Origin: Tieghemiomyces parasiticus | Taxonomy: Eukaryota; Kickxellomycota; Dimargaritomycetes; Dimargaritales; Dimargaritaceae | Length of the DNA: 16,050 bases | Assembly (NCBI GenBank): GCA_027575765.1 | Contig: JANBPT010001034.1 | Span: 1-16,050, forward strand | Direction of reading: 5' to 3' | In this document: piece after piece, positions 1-7,452 of the stretch | Layout: every line of letters begins with the position of its first letter | Numbering within the stretch: the stretch's first letter is position 1 | Program-made: the position numbers and the translations under genes | The notes under the pieces: generated by a model | What the model saw: only the letters and a program-made list of their open reading frames with translations | Told to the model about the DNA's origin: nothing | The model's database searches: none

Positions 1-400
1 TAGGCAAAAAGTACTGGTCACGAACCCATACGCCCTTGCGGTGGTGGGGGTTGGCGGAAGTGGCGTCAGCAACAATGTCACTGCAGGGCTTACCGTCACC
101 ACCACCACCCGACGTCGACTGGACGAATCGGTCTAGGGTTTGGTTAACGGTCCCCGCGGACGAATTCTCAAACGGCACCACGCCGTACGTGACCGTACCG
201 TCTTCGACTGCTTGAAAGACATCCTCGATTGAGGCCCGCGCGGCGAGCTGGACCTCTGAATAGTTGGTGGTGGTGGCCGATGGGACTTTAAAGTAGCCCC
301 TAGCGGCTTGGTAGGTGAAGGACCCCGGTGGGCCCAGGTAGGCTACTTTAGTGGTGACGGCGGCGGTGGTAGTGGCCGTAGGCTCGGTGGAGTCGGACAT
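1..400 (-). CDS. PHA2: Prephenate dehydratase, N-terminal part (cut by left edge)
   Basis: The 133 codons present begin MSDSTEP. After a Thr-rich leader of about 17 residues comes the start of a prephenate dehydratase domain: VAYLGPPGSFTY (residues 19-30, with the family Gly-Pro-x-Gly-Ser-Phe motif), SIEDVFQAVEDG (57-68) and YGVVPFENSSAGTV (72-85, the family Glu-Asn-Ser-x-x-Gly substrate-pocket motif). Enzymes of this family convert prephenate to phenylpyruvate in phenylalanine synthesis, normally in the cytosol. The start is supported because the first in-frame codon block upstream ends at a TGA at 440-442 and no other ATG lies between. The context is CTCATG, weak at position -3. Residues 95-122 (Gly/Ser/Asp-rich) separate the motif from VWVRDQYFLP, which I read as the usual (V/I)xGExxLxIxHCL strand; this is longer than usual. 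The Thr-Arg-Phe catalytic motif and the regulatory ACT domain would lie beyond the left edge. Family assignment is confident; the symbol follows yeast usage. Confidence 0.9.
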   Translation of the reverse strand, partial: MSDSTEPTATTTAAVTTKVAYLGPPGSFTYQAARGYFKVPSATTTNYSEVQLAARASIEDVFQAVEDGTVTYGVVPFENSSAGTVNQTLDRFVQSTSGGGGDGKPCSDIVADATSANPHHRKGVWVRDQYFLP

Positions 401-1368
401 GAGGTACGGGTAGGCAATGAGGGCGAGCTGACAAAGGAATCACAAAAAACGATTGAAAGACACAAAAAAGGCAACTGAATCTACGCTTGGGGCAAGTCCG
501 AGTGGTAGGCAAGTAAGTCGAGGGTAAGTAGGGAGCGAAGTAAGGCCAGGGTCTTGAACGCGAATAAGTTGGAGTGCTTTAAAAAGGGCTTCAGTAGCGG
601 TAACTAAAAGCTCCGACCTTGTGGGTAGGTTGATTGAGAACGGAAGGTAACCGGTGGATCGTTCAGTAACCCGGTGGTCAGTACGATTGGGGAGCAAAAA
701 AAACCACATACACACCCCCCCCTCCTCGGGTATCTACCCCATGTACGCCACTCGACAACATTGATCCCCAACGACCCGTCCTACCTTGTTCTTCCTCTTC
801 CAATTAATGTATACTTCCTGGGGGTGACAGAATACTGTTTGCATGAATCTGTAGCACCTTGCCGTGGGGGGAGGGTGTCATGTCGTTCGGGTGCGACCAT
901 GATGAGTCACGGCAATGGCCAGTCTATTAGGTGGCTTTCAAGCACTCTGCCTAGTATATACCACTACTGCGAGATCCCCGTGGTGGTCTGAAGGGGAGAG
1001 GGGTCGAGAGGACTGTTAACCTGACGCAACTCCACGGTGTTTAACGGTTGGTCTTGATTGAAGTCAAGGAGAAAAAAATAAAATAAAGGCGTCCGCAGAT
1101 ATGGGAAACTTGAGTGACGTTAACAATAAATCACTTGTAGTGGAAAAAAAAACTTTGAAGAAGAATTGGGTGAAGGTCCATGCAACCGAGAGTAGTCGGC
1201 AAGATTAGGTAAAATAATAAAAATAATAAGGAAACGTATCGAATGAGAGCGAGTGTAGTGTTGGCAACTTGAGGTCGCGGTATAATGTGACATTCTTAAA
1301 AATAAAGACTTGCTAATCTAGAAATAGTCACTCTCTCCCCCACTTTCCTCCCTACTGGTCACCGCCGC
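401..1368. other. Intergenic region: PHA2 5' side and GDE1 3' side
   Basis: No credible gene. Both flanking genes are on the minus strand, so this stretch must hold the GDE1 3' end and the PHA2 promoter and leader. Read on the minus strand, the 80 bases before the PHA2 start are T/C-rich, as in many fungal leaders. A run of eight C lies at 715-722. Possible minus-strand TATA-like sequences occur near 810 and 955, but both are far from the start and unconvincing. Short open frames here (for example 440-715 minus and 674-991 plus) have no recognisable content. Confidence 0.6.
1205..1310 (-). terminator. Possible GDE1 3'-end processing region (A/T-rich)
   Basis: Starting about 60 bases after the GDE1 stop on the minus strand, the sequence turns strongly U/A-rich in the transcript sense: a U-rich stretch at about 1297-1310, then repeated UUAUUAUUUUUAUUA-type sequence at about 1208-1230. 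Fungal 3' ends often use such degenerate UA-rich efficiency elements. No exact AAUAAA is visible on the minus strand, so this is an inference from composition and position only. Confidence 0.3.
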
Positions 1369-4300
1369 TTAAGCCTCCACCTCCGATTCCTGCAGACCCT
1401 TTCGGACCGCCATAACCGAGTCGACAATCACGGCATCAACGTCCAGTTTGCGCTGCAACTGCACACACGCCACACTGTTATTCAGCGTGCCGTAGGTAAA
1501 GAGCAGCAACCCCTGGCCCTTAATGGCCGGCGCTAGCACGGGGGCCTGCAAAATCAGGGTGGATACGGAGACGATCCCGAGCAACCCGGCGTTCCGAGCG
1601 AACCGTACGGCGGCATCCAGCGAATTACAGCGGGCGTCGACGTAGGGCCAGGTCCCGCCATCAGTCAAAAAGAACACCGGGTAGGTGGGTTGCTTAACGT
1701 TCAGCAGGAGACAAATGTCCGGGTGGAACGACGAGAAGATCACGCTGCGGGTATCGGCCAAATCGTACACCACTTGGAGGATCGAGTCGACGAACCGGTT
1801 GAGTTCCAGGTGCGACCAGACTCCGGCATCTTCGGCCTCGCATTTCATCGGGTACTTGACCTCGATATTGAACCCAATGTGTGCGGGCACCTGGCGGAAG
1901 GTTTCCTCGAGGGTGGTGAAGGGCGCTTGGATCGTCTCGGCGTTGTTTCCCTTCACCTTCTTGGGCACCTGTTTGAGAGTCAGGACCTTCTCGAGTTCCT
2001 CGTTGAGGTGCACATGGAGTTGCTCGTCTTCCATTGGGGCGGCCGTGATGGTGGCTGGGTGGGTGGCGGTAGACTTGACTGATGAGCACGATGAAGTGGA
2101 CACCGAGTTGGACAGGGGTGGCGACAGGAGTGCGGCAGCCGAACGGGCGTTGCCGTTGACGGGGCGGGATGCGTGTCCATTCGGGATGGCGATAGGTGGT
2201 GTAGGGGGTGCCCCATCGGTGCGCGCCGTGGTGGATGAAGATGCAGAGGGTGGCGGGGACCGCTTGCGTTCGTGGACGCTGTTGGAGCGGGATACACGCG
2301 GGAAGTGGGTATTGGCTCGGGCGAGGGACGGCGGGTGGTCGGGGCGGGCGGGCGGCGGAGTGAGCACGGCCGCCGTCGTCGTCGTCACCGGGGCAATGAC
2401 GGATGCCACAGCGGTGGCGGCACGCACGGCGGCCCTGGGTCCACCGCTCGCCGCTCGGCCGTGGCTACCCTCTGTCGACCCGTTCTCAGCCTTATCCCGC
2501 ATGGCCAGAACGGCCTGTTTCTCGGCCTCGCGACCACCGAACCGGAACGACGGGTCTATGTGACCCTTATTGTAGTCCTTGTTGCTCCGCGGATCGAGGG
2601 CTAGGAACTGCTTACGGGTTAGTGAGTGGATGGGCACATCGACACCCGTTTCAGTGACCGTCCAGTCGTGGTAAATGACCGGGACCAGGTCCTTGGTAAG
2701 CTGGACGTCGAACTCAACATACTCTGCACCCAAGTTGGCCGCGGTCACAAAGGACAGCACCGTGTTCTCGCCGACCTGCAGATTAGACCCCCCAGCAGTG
2801 TCGCGGTTCATGCCGGACCCGCGGTGGCCAATCACCTTGGTCTTGAGCGACTTCCAGTACGTCGACCGCGGGTTCACCGTCATCTTGGGGTGGGAGAACG
2901 GATTGATCATTATGTACTCGAAGGTGATGTGCCCCAGGACCTCCAACCCGGGGGTGGACATGAGGGCCACCTGGACGCGTTCGCAGCCGGCGGCACTGGT
3001 GAGGATGTGCTCACGCTGGGCACGGACCGGGAGCTGTACAGAGGCGCGGCCCAGGAGACGTCCCAGGTCCCCACCGAATGATGGAACCAGGTCGAACTGG
3101 ACCGTCACTTCGGCCTCGCCCTGTGGACTGCACAGGAACTGCAGTGGCTCGGGGGCTTCCTGGCGTTCGAGGGGAAGCTCCAGGGTAACGGGCGGATCCA
3201 CCGCCCCCGTTGCCGCCACGGTCAGCGCCAGGGTCGTCGTCGGGGTGATCCCGCCGCCCACCCTTTCAAAGAAATCACTACGGAGCTGGAGGGGCGCCGT
3301 CAGGTCGGTGGTGGCGTTGGAGCCCAGGGTGAGAACCAGCAGGCTGCGCTCCTGTAGGTGGCGGTGGCCGTAGGTGCGTTCAATAAAGGACTTATTGGCC
3401 TCGCCATTGAGTGGTACCGAGGTGGCCAGGGCCGGTCGCCCGGGCGAGGACCCGGCGGTTTCCGAGGGGGCGGTCGAGGTAGGATTGCGGAACTGCCGCA
3501 GGGCCTCTCCGGGCTTGCGCGAGATGGGCCGGAGGACCTCGGTAACCGCACAGTGGCCGTGATAGGTCGCACGCTCGTGAGCATTCCACCCGTCAAAGTC
3601 CAGGACGTTCGGGTCGGCCCCGGCGTCAATGAGGAGTTGCACGCAGGCCAGATGGCCTTCCCGGGCGGCCACCTCGAGGGGCGTCCAACCGTAACGCGCG
3701 TCCTGGTGGTTGAGGTCGGCGACCGCACCATCGGATGACGCCTCAGCCCTGACGAGAAGTTTGAGGATACCTACGTGACCGCCACGGGCCGCGAGGTGGA
3801 GCGGCGTCTCACCGTCTTCGTCGGTGCTGTTGCAGTTGGCCCCGCGGGCCAGCAGGAAGGCGGCAATGTCGTTCAGGCCGAGCTTACAAGCGATGGCCAA
3901 CGGGGTGCTAAGGTGGGAACGGAGCAGGAGGAAGGATTGCGACGTGGAGAGCACGGTGGTGGAGGCTGGGTCCCCGCGGTTGCGAGCCAGCGCGCCCAGC
4001 GGCCGTGCTTCGGAGGTCGGCGTAGGCGTGTTAGGCACCGTGAGGGCCAGGTCCACGTCATGGATTTTACCCTGATCCACGAGGGTTCGAACGACAGCAA
4101 AGTGGTTGTTGATGACAGCGTAAAAGAGCGGAGTGCACCCGTCGTGGTCACACCAGGCCGGGGAGTTGATATCGGTGCCGGGCTGCAGGCGATACAGGGA
4201 ACGGAGCAAGAGGTGGGTGACCGCCGCGAACCCATTGACGGCTGCGTAGTGCAAGGGCGTACGGCCAAAGAAATCCTGCCCGACCAGCGGGTGGGCTGTC

Positions 4301-4923
4301 GGGAGGTGGGCCAGAACGGTGGGTAGTACGGCTGCAGCCAGGTCGGTGGTGTCGACCGTCCCGACGTGCGGGTTGGATCGTTTGGCCGTGCCGCGCTTAA
4401 TTTTCTGGGTAATCTCGCGGTCCGTGGAGGCCGGGCCCCGGGCGTCGGCCGGAGCGAGGGTCTCCGCAGCGGTACTGGGTGATGCAAAGTAGTCCTGGCG
4501 TATCGGAAGGGTCTCCATGGGAGAGCGTAGCGGCAACGTCGTGAACACCCGGTCCAGGGATGGAGTGATACCGTTGAGCATGCACAGGCGATGCAGGACG
4601 GTACGCCCGTGCACGTCGTAGAGCTGGTAGGCGGTCGGGTACGTGCGGGTCAGAAACCGCAGACATTCGTGGGCGCGGGCCAAGCAGGCGCCTTCGAAAA
4701 TGAGATACAGATGGCGGCCTAGCGGGTGGTCGGAGATGGCGGCGTGGTCAGGGAGCGCCAACACTGCGTCGCTCGCGACGCCCACGAGCTCGGCGAGAAG
4801 GGTCTCAACGCGGTCGCAGTCATCCGCCTGCAGGGCTGCCGTCAGGTCGTTCACCTGGTGCGCGGTGAACGGGTGCTGGTGCCGGTCGGCTATCCCAAAG
4901 GCCTGACTGTGAATGCGGGACAT
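1369..4923 (-). CDS. GDE1: Gde1-type glycerophosphocholine phosphodiesterase (ankyrin + GDPD), lacking SPX
   Basis: Intron-free frame of 1184 residues ending in TAA. Fungal Gde1 hydrolyses glycerophosphocholine to choline and glycerol-3-phosphate, recovering choline and phosphate from deacylated phosphatidylcholine. Visible parts: an ankyrin-like start (about 100-118); ankyrin repeats with TPLHYAA, TPLFYAV, TPLAIAC, TPLHLAA and TPLEVAA cores (218-240, 260-285, 337-363, 369-391, 410-439) and a degenerate repeat at 443-460; a beta-rich region (about 520-680), probably the C2-like domain of this family; then the GDPD domain from about 695. Catalytic residues appear intact: His700-Arg701 (HRG), Glu719-Asn720, Glu737 and Asp739 (EFDVQLTKD), His752 (PVIYHD), Glu1021 and Lys1023 (IEVKYP), plus FSSFHPD at 1063-1069. 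Residues about 805-965 are a Ser/Pro/Ala/Thr-rich insert inside the catalytic domain. The N-terminal SPX domain typical of yeast Gde1 is not present. The start context (CTCATGT) is weak and the frame stays open upstream for 55 codons without an ATG, so a missed 5' exon cannot be excluded. Family assignment is very confident. Confidence 0.95.
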   Translation of the reverse strand: MSRIHSQAFGIADRHQHPFTAHQVNDLTAALQADDCDRVETLLAELVGVASDAVLALPDHAAISDHPLGRHLYLIFEGACLARAHECLRFLTRTYPTAYQLYDVHGRTVLHRLCMLNGITPSLDRVFTTLPLRSPMETLPIRQDYFASPSTAAETLAPADARGPASTDREITQKIKRGTAKRSNPHVGTVDTTDLAAAVLPTVLAHLPTAHPLVGQDFFGRTPLHYAAVNGFAAVTHLLLRSLYRLQPGTDINSPAWCDHDGCTPLFYAVINNHFAVVRTLVDQGKIHDVDLALTVPNTPTPTSEARPLGALARNRGDPASTTVLSTSQSFLLLRSHLSTPLAIACKLGLNDIAAFLLARGANCNSTDEDGETPLHLAARGGHVGILKLLVRAEASSDGAVADLNHQDARYGWTPLEVAAREGHLACVQLLIDAGADPNVLDFDGWNAHERATYHGHCAVTEVLRPISRKPGEALRQFRNPTSTAPSETAGSSPGRPALATSVPLNGEANKSFIERTYGHRHLQERSLLVLTLGSNATTDLTAPLQLRSDFFERVGGGITPTTTLALTVAATGAVDPPVTLELPLERQEAPEPLQFLCSPQGEAEVTVQFDLVPSFGGDLGRLLGRASVQLPVRAQREHILTSAAGCERVQVALMSTPGLEVLGHITFEYIMINPFSHPKMTVNPRSTYWKSLKTKVIGHRGSGMNRDTAGGSNLQVGENTVLSFVTAANLGAEYVEFDVQLTKDLVPVIYHDWTVTETGVDVPIHSLTRKQFLALDPRSNKDYNKGHIDPSFRFGGREAEKQAVLAMRDKAENGSTEGSHGRAASGGPRAAVRAATAVASVIAPVTTTTAAVLTPPPARPDHPPSLARANTHFPRVSRSNSVHERKRSPPPSASSSTTARTDGAPPTPPIAIPNGHASRPVNGNARSAAALLSPPLSNSVSTSSCSSVKSTATHPATITAAPMEDEQLHVHLNEELEKVLTLKQVPKKVKGNNAETIQAPFTTLEETFRQVPAHIGFNIEVKYPMKCEAEDAGVWSHLELNRFVDSILQVVYDLADTRSVIFSSFHPDICLLLNVKQPTYPVFFLTDGGTWPYVDARCNSLDAAVRFARNAGLLGIVSVSTLILQAPVLAPAIKGQGLLLFTYGTLNNSVACVQLQRKLDVDAVIVDSVMAVRKGLQESEVEA

Positions 4924-5266
4924 GAGTGGCGTGGGATCGCTGGGTACGTGGCCAAGTTGGACGGGTAAAAGCCACTCGAGCCGGTGGCACTTTAAAAAAA
5001 AAGGATATCGGCGACCAAAGGAGGTGACGAAATAAACTTTTTTTTCTTTAGGGTAGCGATAAAACCGAACAGAGATACAGGGCGTGGCCTAAATGAGTGG
5101 GCGTAGCGTGCCGTTCAAGGTAAAGGATGTGGGGAATCCTATGATCGGCTCTCTCGACATTCCAAGCACTGCCACCGAAAGAAGCGTCGACGTAGTGAGT
5201 CGTCAGGAGCGAGCGGCGTTGATATTACGAGAACAGGGAGCGAGGTGGAGAATAGCTAGCCGCGTG

Positions 5267-5495
5267 ATTGGGAGGTGGGAGCGCAGGGGAGCGCGGGGCA
5301 GCGGTATATAAATGGAACCATCAGGGGAGGGGGAGGGATGTAAAGTGAAATTTAGGCAGTCCTACTGCAGGTCGCAGGGGTCCTAAAATAGGTCCAGAGC
5401 TCGGAATAAGAGGGGGCATGCGGTCGACGGTGGACCGACAACCTGACGCTCATTGGAGACGGGGGAGGGGAGGAGCACCGTCAGCCAACGATTGG
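5267..5495 (-). promoter_or_regulatory. Candidate GDE1 core promoter (TATA and CCAAT boxes)
   Basis: A TATA-like core (TATATA) lies at 5305-5310, about 380 bases upstream of the GDE1 ATG. On the minus strand, CCAAT pentamers are present as ATTGG on the plus strand at 5491-5495, 5452-5456 and 5267-5271; two of them lie upstream of the TATA core in the GDE1 direction. The TATA core is almost symmetric and actually matches the consensus slightly better on the plus strand, so direction is not settled. The role is inferred from position; no transcription start is visible. Confidence 0.3.
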
Positions 5496-5901
5496 CCCCA
5501 CGCCGCTGTCCAGCCGTCGTTGGTCGTCATCAAATGCGTGTATGCGCCGGTGCGGCTACGACAGTATGCGGCCTAGTTTCTGGGACGGCGTTTAGGTGGT
5601 CGAATATCAGTAACCCACCAAGCCCGCTAGTGGAAAGCTAACGCCCAGGTTCTTCCGACTTATCATTACCCTTTTCCTTCGATTCCTAATGCAAGCACGC
5701 CCTATCGTTCATCGAACTACATTTCGTCACTTTTGCAGTGTTGAGTGAACTGCCAAGGTTGGGGCCGTGGCCGCAACGCTATAGTCCTACAATGTGCGTC
5801 TGCGTCTCTCCAGAACTATCTACAACATTGTATGGTCAACGGTTTACAAGTGTTTATCCCCGACAGGGTGGGTGCCAATGTCGTAACGAGCCCCATCCGC
5901 A

Positions 5902-5920
5902 CAAACCAGTGGTTGGTTTG
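5902..5920. repeat. Short perfect inverted repeat
   Basis: CAAACCA (5902-5908) and TGGTTTG (5914-5920) are exact reverse complements separated by five bases. It could form a 7-bp hairpin or be a dimeric protein site. It lies 12 bases before the 12-bp tandem repeat. A stem this short can occur by chance in 16 kb. Confidence 0.5.
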
Positions 5921-5931
5921 GTATTATCTCG

Positions 5932-5955
5932 GTCATTAATGTCGTCATTAATGTT
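5932..5955. repeat. 12-bp tandem duplication containing CATTAATG palindromes
   Basis: The unit GTCATTAATGTC (5932-5943) is followed directly by GTCATTAATGTT (5944-5955), 11 of 12 bases identical. Each copy contains the 8-bp palindrome CATTAATG, so two palindromes sit on the same helical face about one turn apart. A run of ten G begins eight bases later. It may be a slippage product or a paired regulatory site; nothing nearby tells which. Confidence 0.7.
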
Positions 5956-7452
5956 TTATCAAGGGGGGGGGGCACTGCTGATGTGGCCGGTTGGCTGTTC
6001 CTAGCTTCCGGTCCTCACTCCTTCTACCGCCAGCTCCTATCACCCAGCACCTACACACGCTTGGCCGACCATAACCCTCTCCGCCTTCCATTCGGTGCCC
6101 ACCTACGGTGGCACGTTGAACACGCAGCTCAGTATGCAAACGTGGAAGCGAGGCTGTCGCCACCGGCTACCGGACCGAATGTTCTTCATGAGGGAACTTT
6201 GCTCGTCACGCGCTTGCGCGCTTGTGAAAGTCGCCAATTATCAAAACGGCGGAGCTAGTCGACGGCAGTCTGAGCTCAGCTGTCAGTGGGGCGCCGTGCA
6301 AATGGGAAGGGCTCGGGTACGGATGTATATCCTCTCGGACTACGGCCCCTTATAATCACTCGCTTCTGCCTCCTGCCGCTCCACGGTCGGTGCTTAGACT
6401 GAATGATCTGCCAGCCCCCCCCCATAACTTTGCTAAGGTGGCCAAGGGATTCCTTTGATTCAACTTGGTACACTGCATCCGTCCCAAACTGACGGCACGT
6501 GCCACTGCCGACTAGCTGTTAGGTATTGATACGGGATTAAAACTCCAAATCCCCCCTCTCCATTCTGCTACAAGCCGTACGGCCTTAGTGGATGGAGCTA
6601 TTACCGATTTCCGGCCAAAACCCACGGCCGACTCACCGGCGGAACATGAAATCCCGTCGCCTGACCTGCTCGGCGGTTCGTAGGGTGGAAAAATGGAGTG
6701 ATACGTGGCAACAGCGGACGCAGTGCCTCTGATTAACCATACCATCGCGACACATTTCGTCAACCCTAAGCAAAGTTAAGACGGAAGTAATTTTAATCTT
6801 ATCGCAGTGGGAAAGAGGAGGCTAATGGCATATGATTGGCGCGCCTACTCCCGACGCTCGGATACGTTGTGTAAGCGTCGAGCTCACCCGCCCCTCTCGG
6901 TGCTGACTGGTTCGTATTGGGGAGCACGGTTACGAATATCCGCAGGACGAAATCTAAATAACAGTACTTGCAGTAGCCAAACGTGGGGTCTTTAGTGCCC
7001 AACAAGCCACAGCCAAGGCCACCGAAATGTACACTGGTCGCCGTACCGATCTGTGAGATGGTTTTTATTTACCCTCCTTTCCACCACCATGCATAAATGC
7101 GAACGCCTGATCACGTCAAAGGTAAACCCACCTGACCGGCCGGATTGGCTAGGAAGTCAGGGTGCAACACATGACAAAACTTGTGCATTGGCCAAGAGGG
7201 GGCGGCTTCCTTGCTCACTCAGGCCCTGCAAGTAAAGTAAAATTATTCGTTTTTTTTTACAATAATATACCTCTCCCATATTTCGCGGATAACCATTGGT
7301 AGAGTGGGAAAAATAATAGGCTGCTTACCAAAGGAACTCGACTCGTACTAAAAAGCCACCCATTCGCCTTACTCCTCCCGCTTGGGTTTAATACGGTTTC
7401 ATAAGGGTCATCCGTCTTCAGTTTGCTTCTATCAGTTGATTTTTTTTTTCGT

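Larger units (their letters stand above)
4924..7452. other. Intergenic region upstream of GDE1
   Basis: About 2.5 kb without a credible gene. The part next to GDE1 (to about 5500) holds promoter-like elements, listed separately. The rest (about 5500-7240) looks compositionally mixed; its many short open frames show no domain, signal peptide or consistent codon bias. It contains the 12-bp tandem repeat at 5932-5955, an inverted repeat at 5902-5920, runs of ten G (5963-5972) and nine C (6415-6423), and T runs near 7249-7258 and 7441-7449. The last 200 bases are A/T-rich and would form the 3' flank of the 7453-9210 gene. Confidence 0.6.

Noticed and set aside
1685..2563. 292-codon plus-strand open frame opposite GDE1
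   Set aside because: It lies wholly antisense to the low-complexity and GDPD part of GDE1; GC-rich coding sequence commonly leaves the opposite strand open. No domain, and the composition is a mirror of GDE1 codons.
3358..4326. Plus-strand frames opposite the ankyrin region
   Set aside because: Antisense shadows of GDE1 with no recognisable protein features.
5093..5311. 72-codon plus-strand frame next to the GDE1 promoter
   Set aside because: No domain, Arg-rich random look, and it overlaps the likely GDE1 leader and promoter on the other strand.
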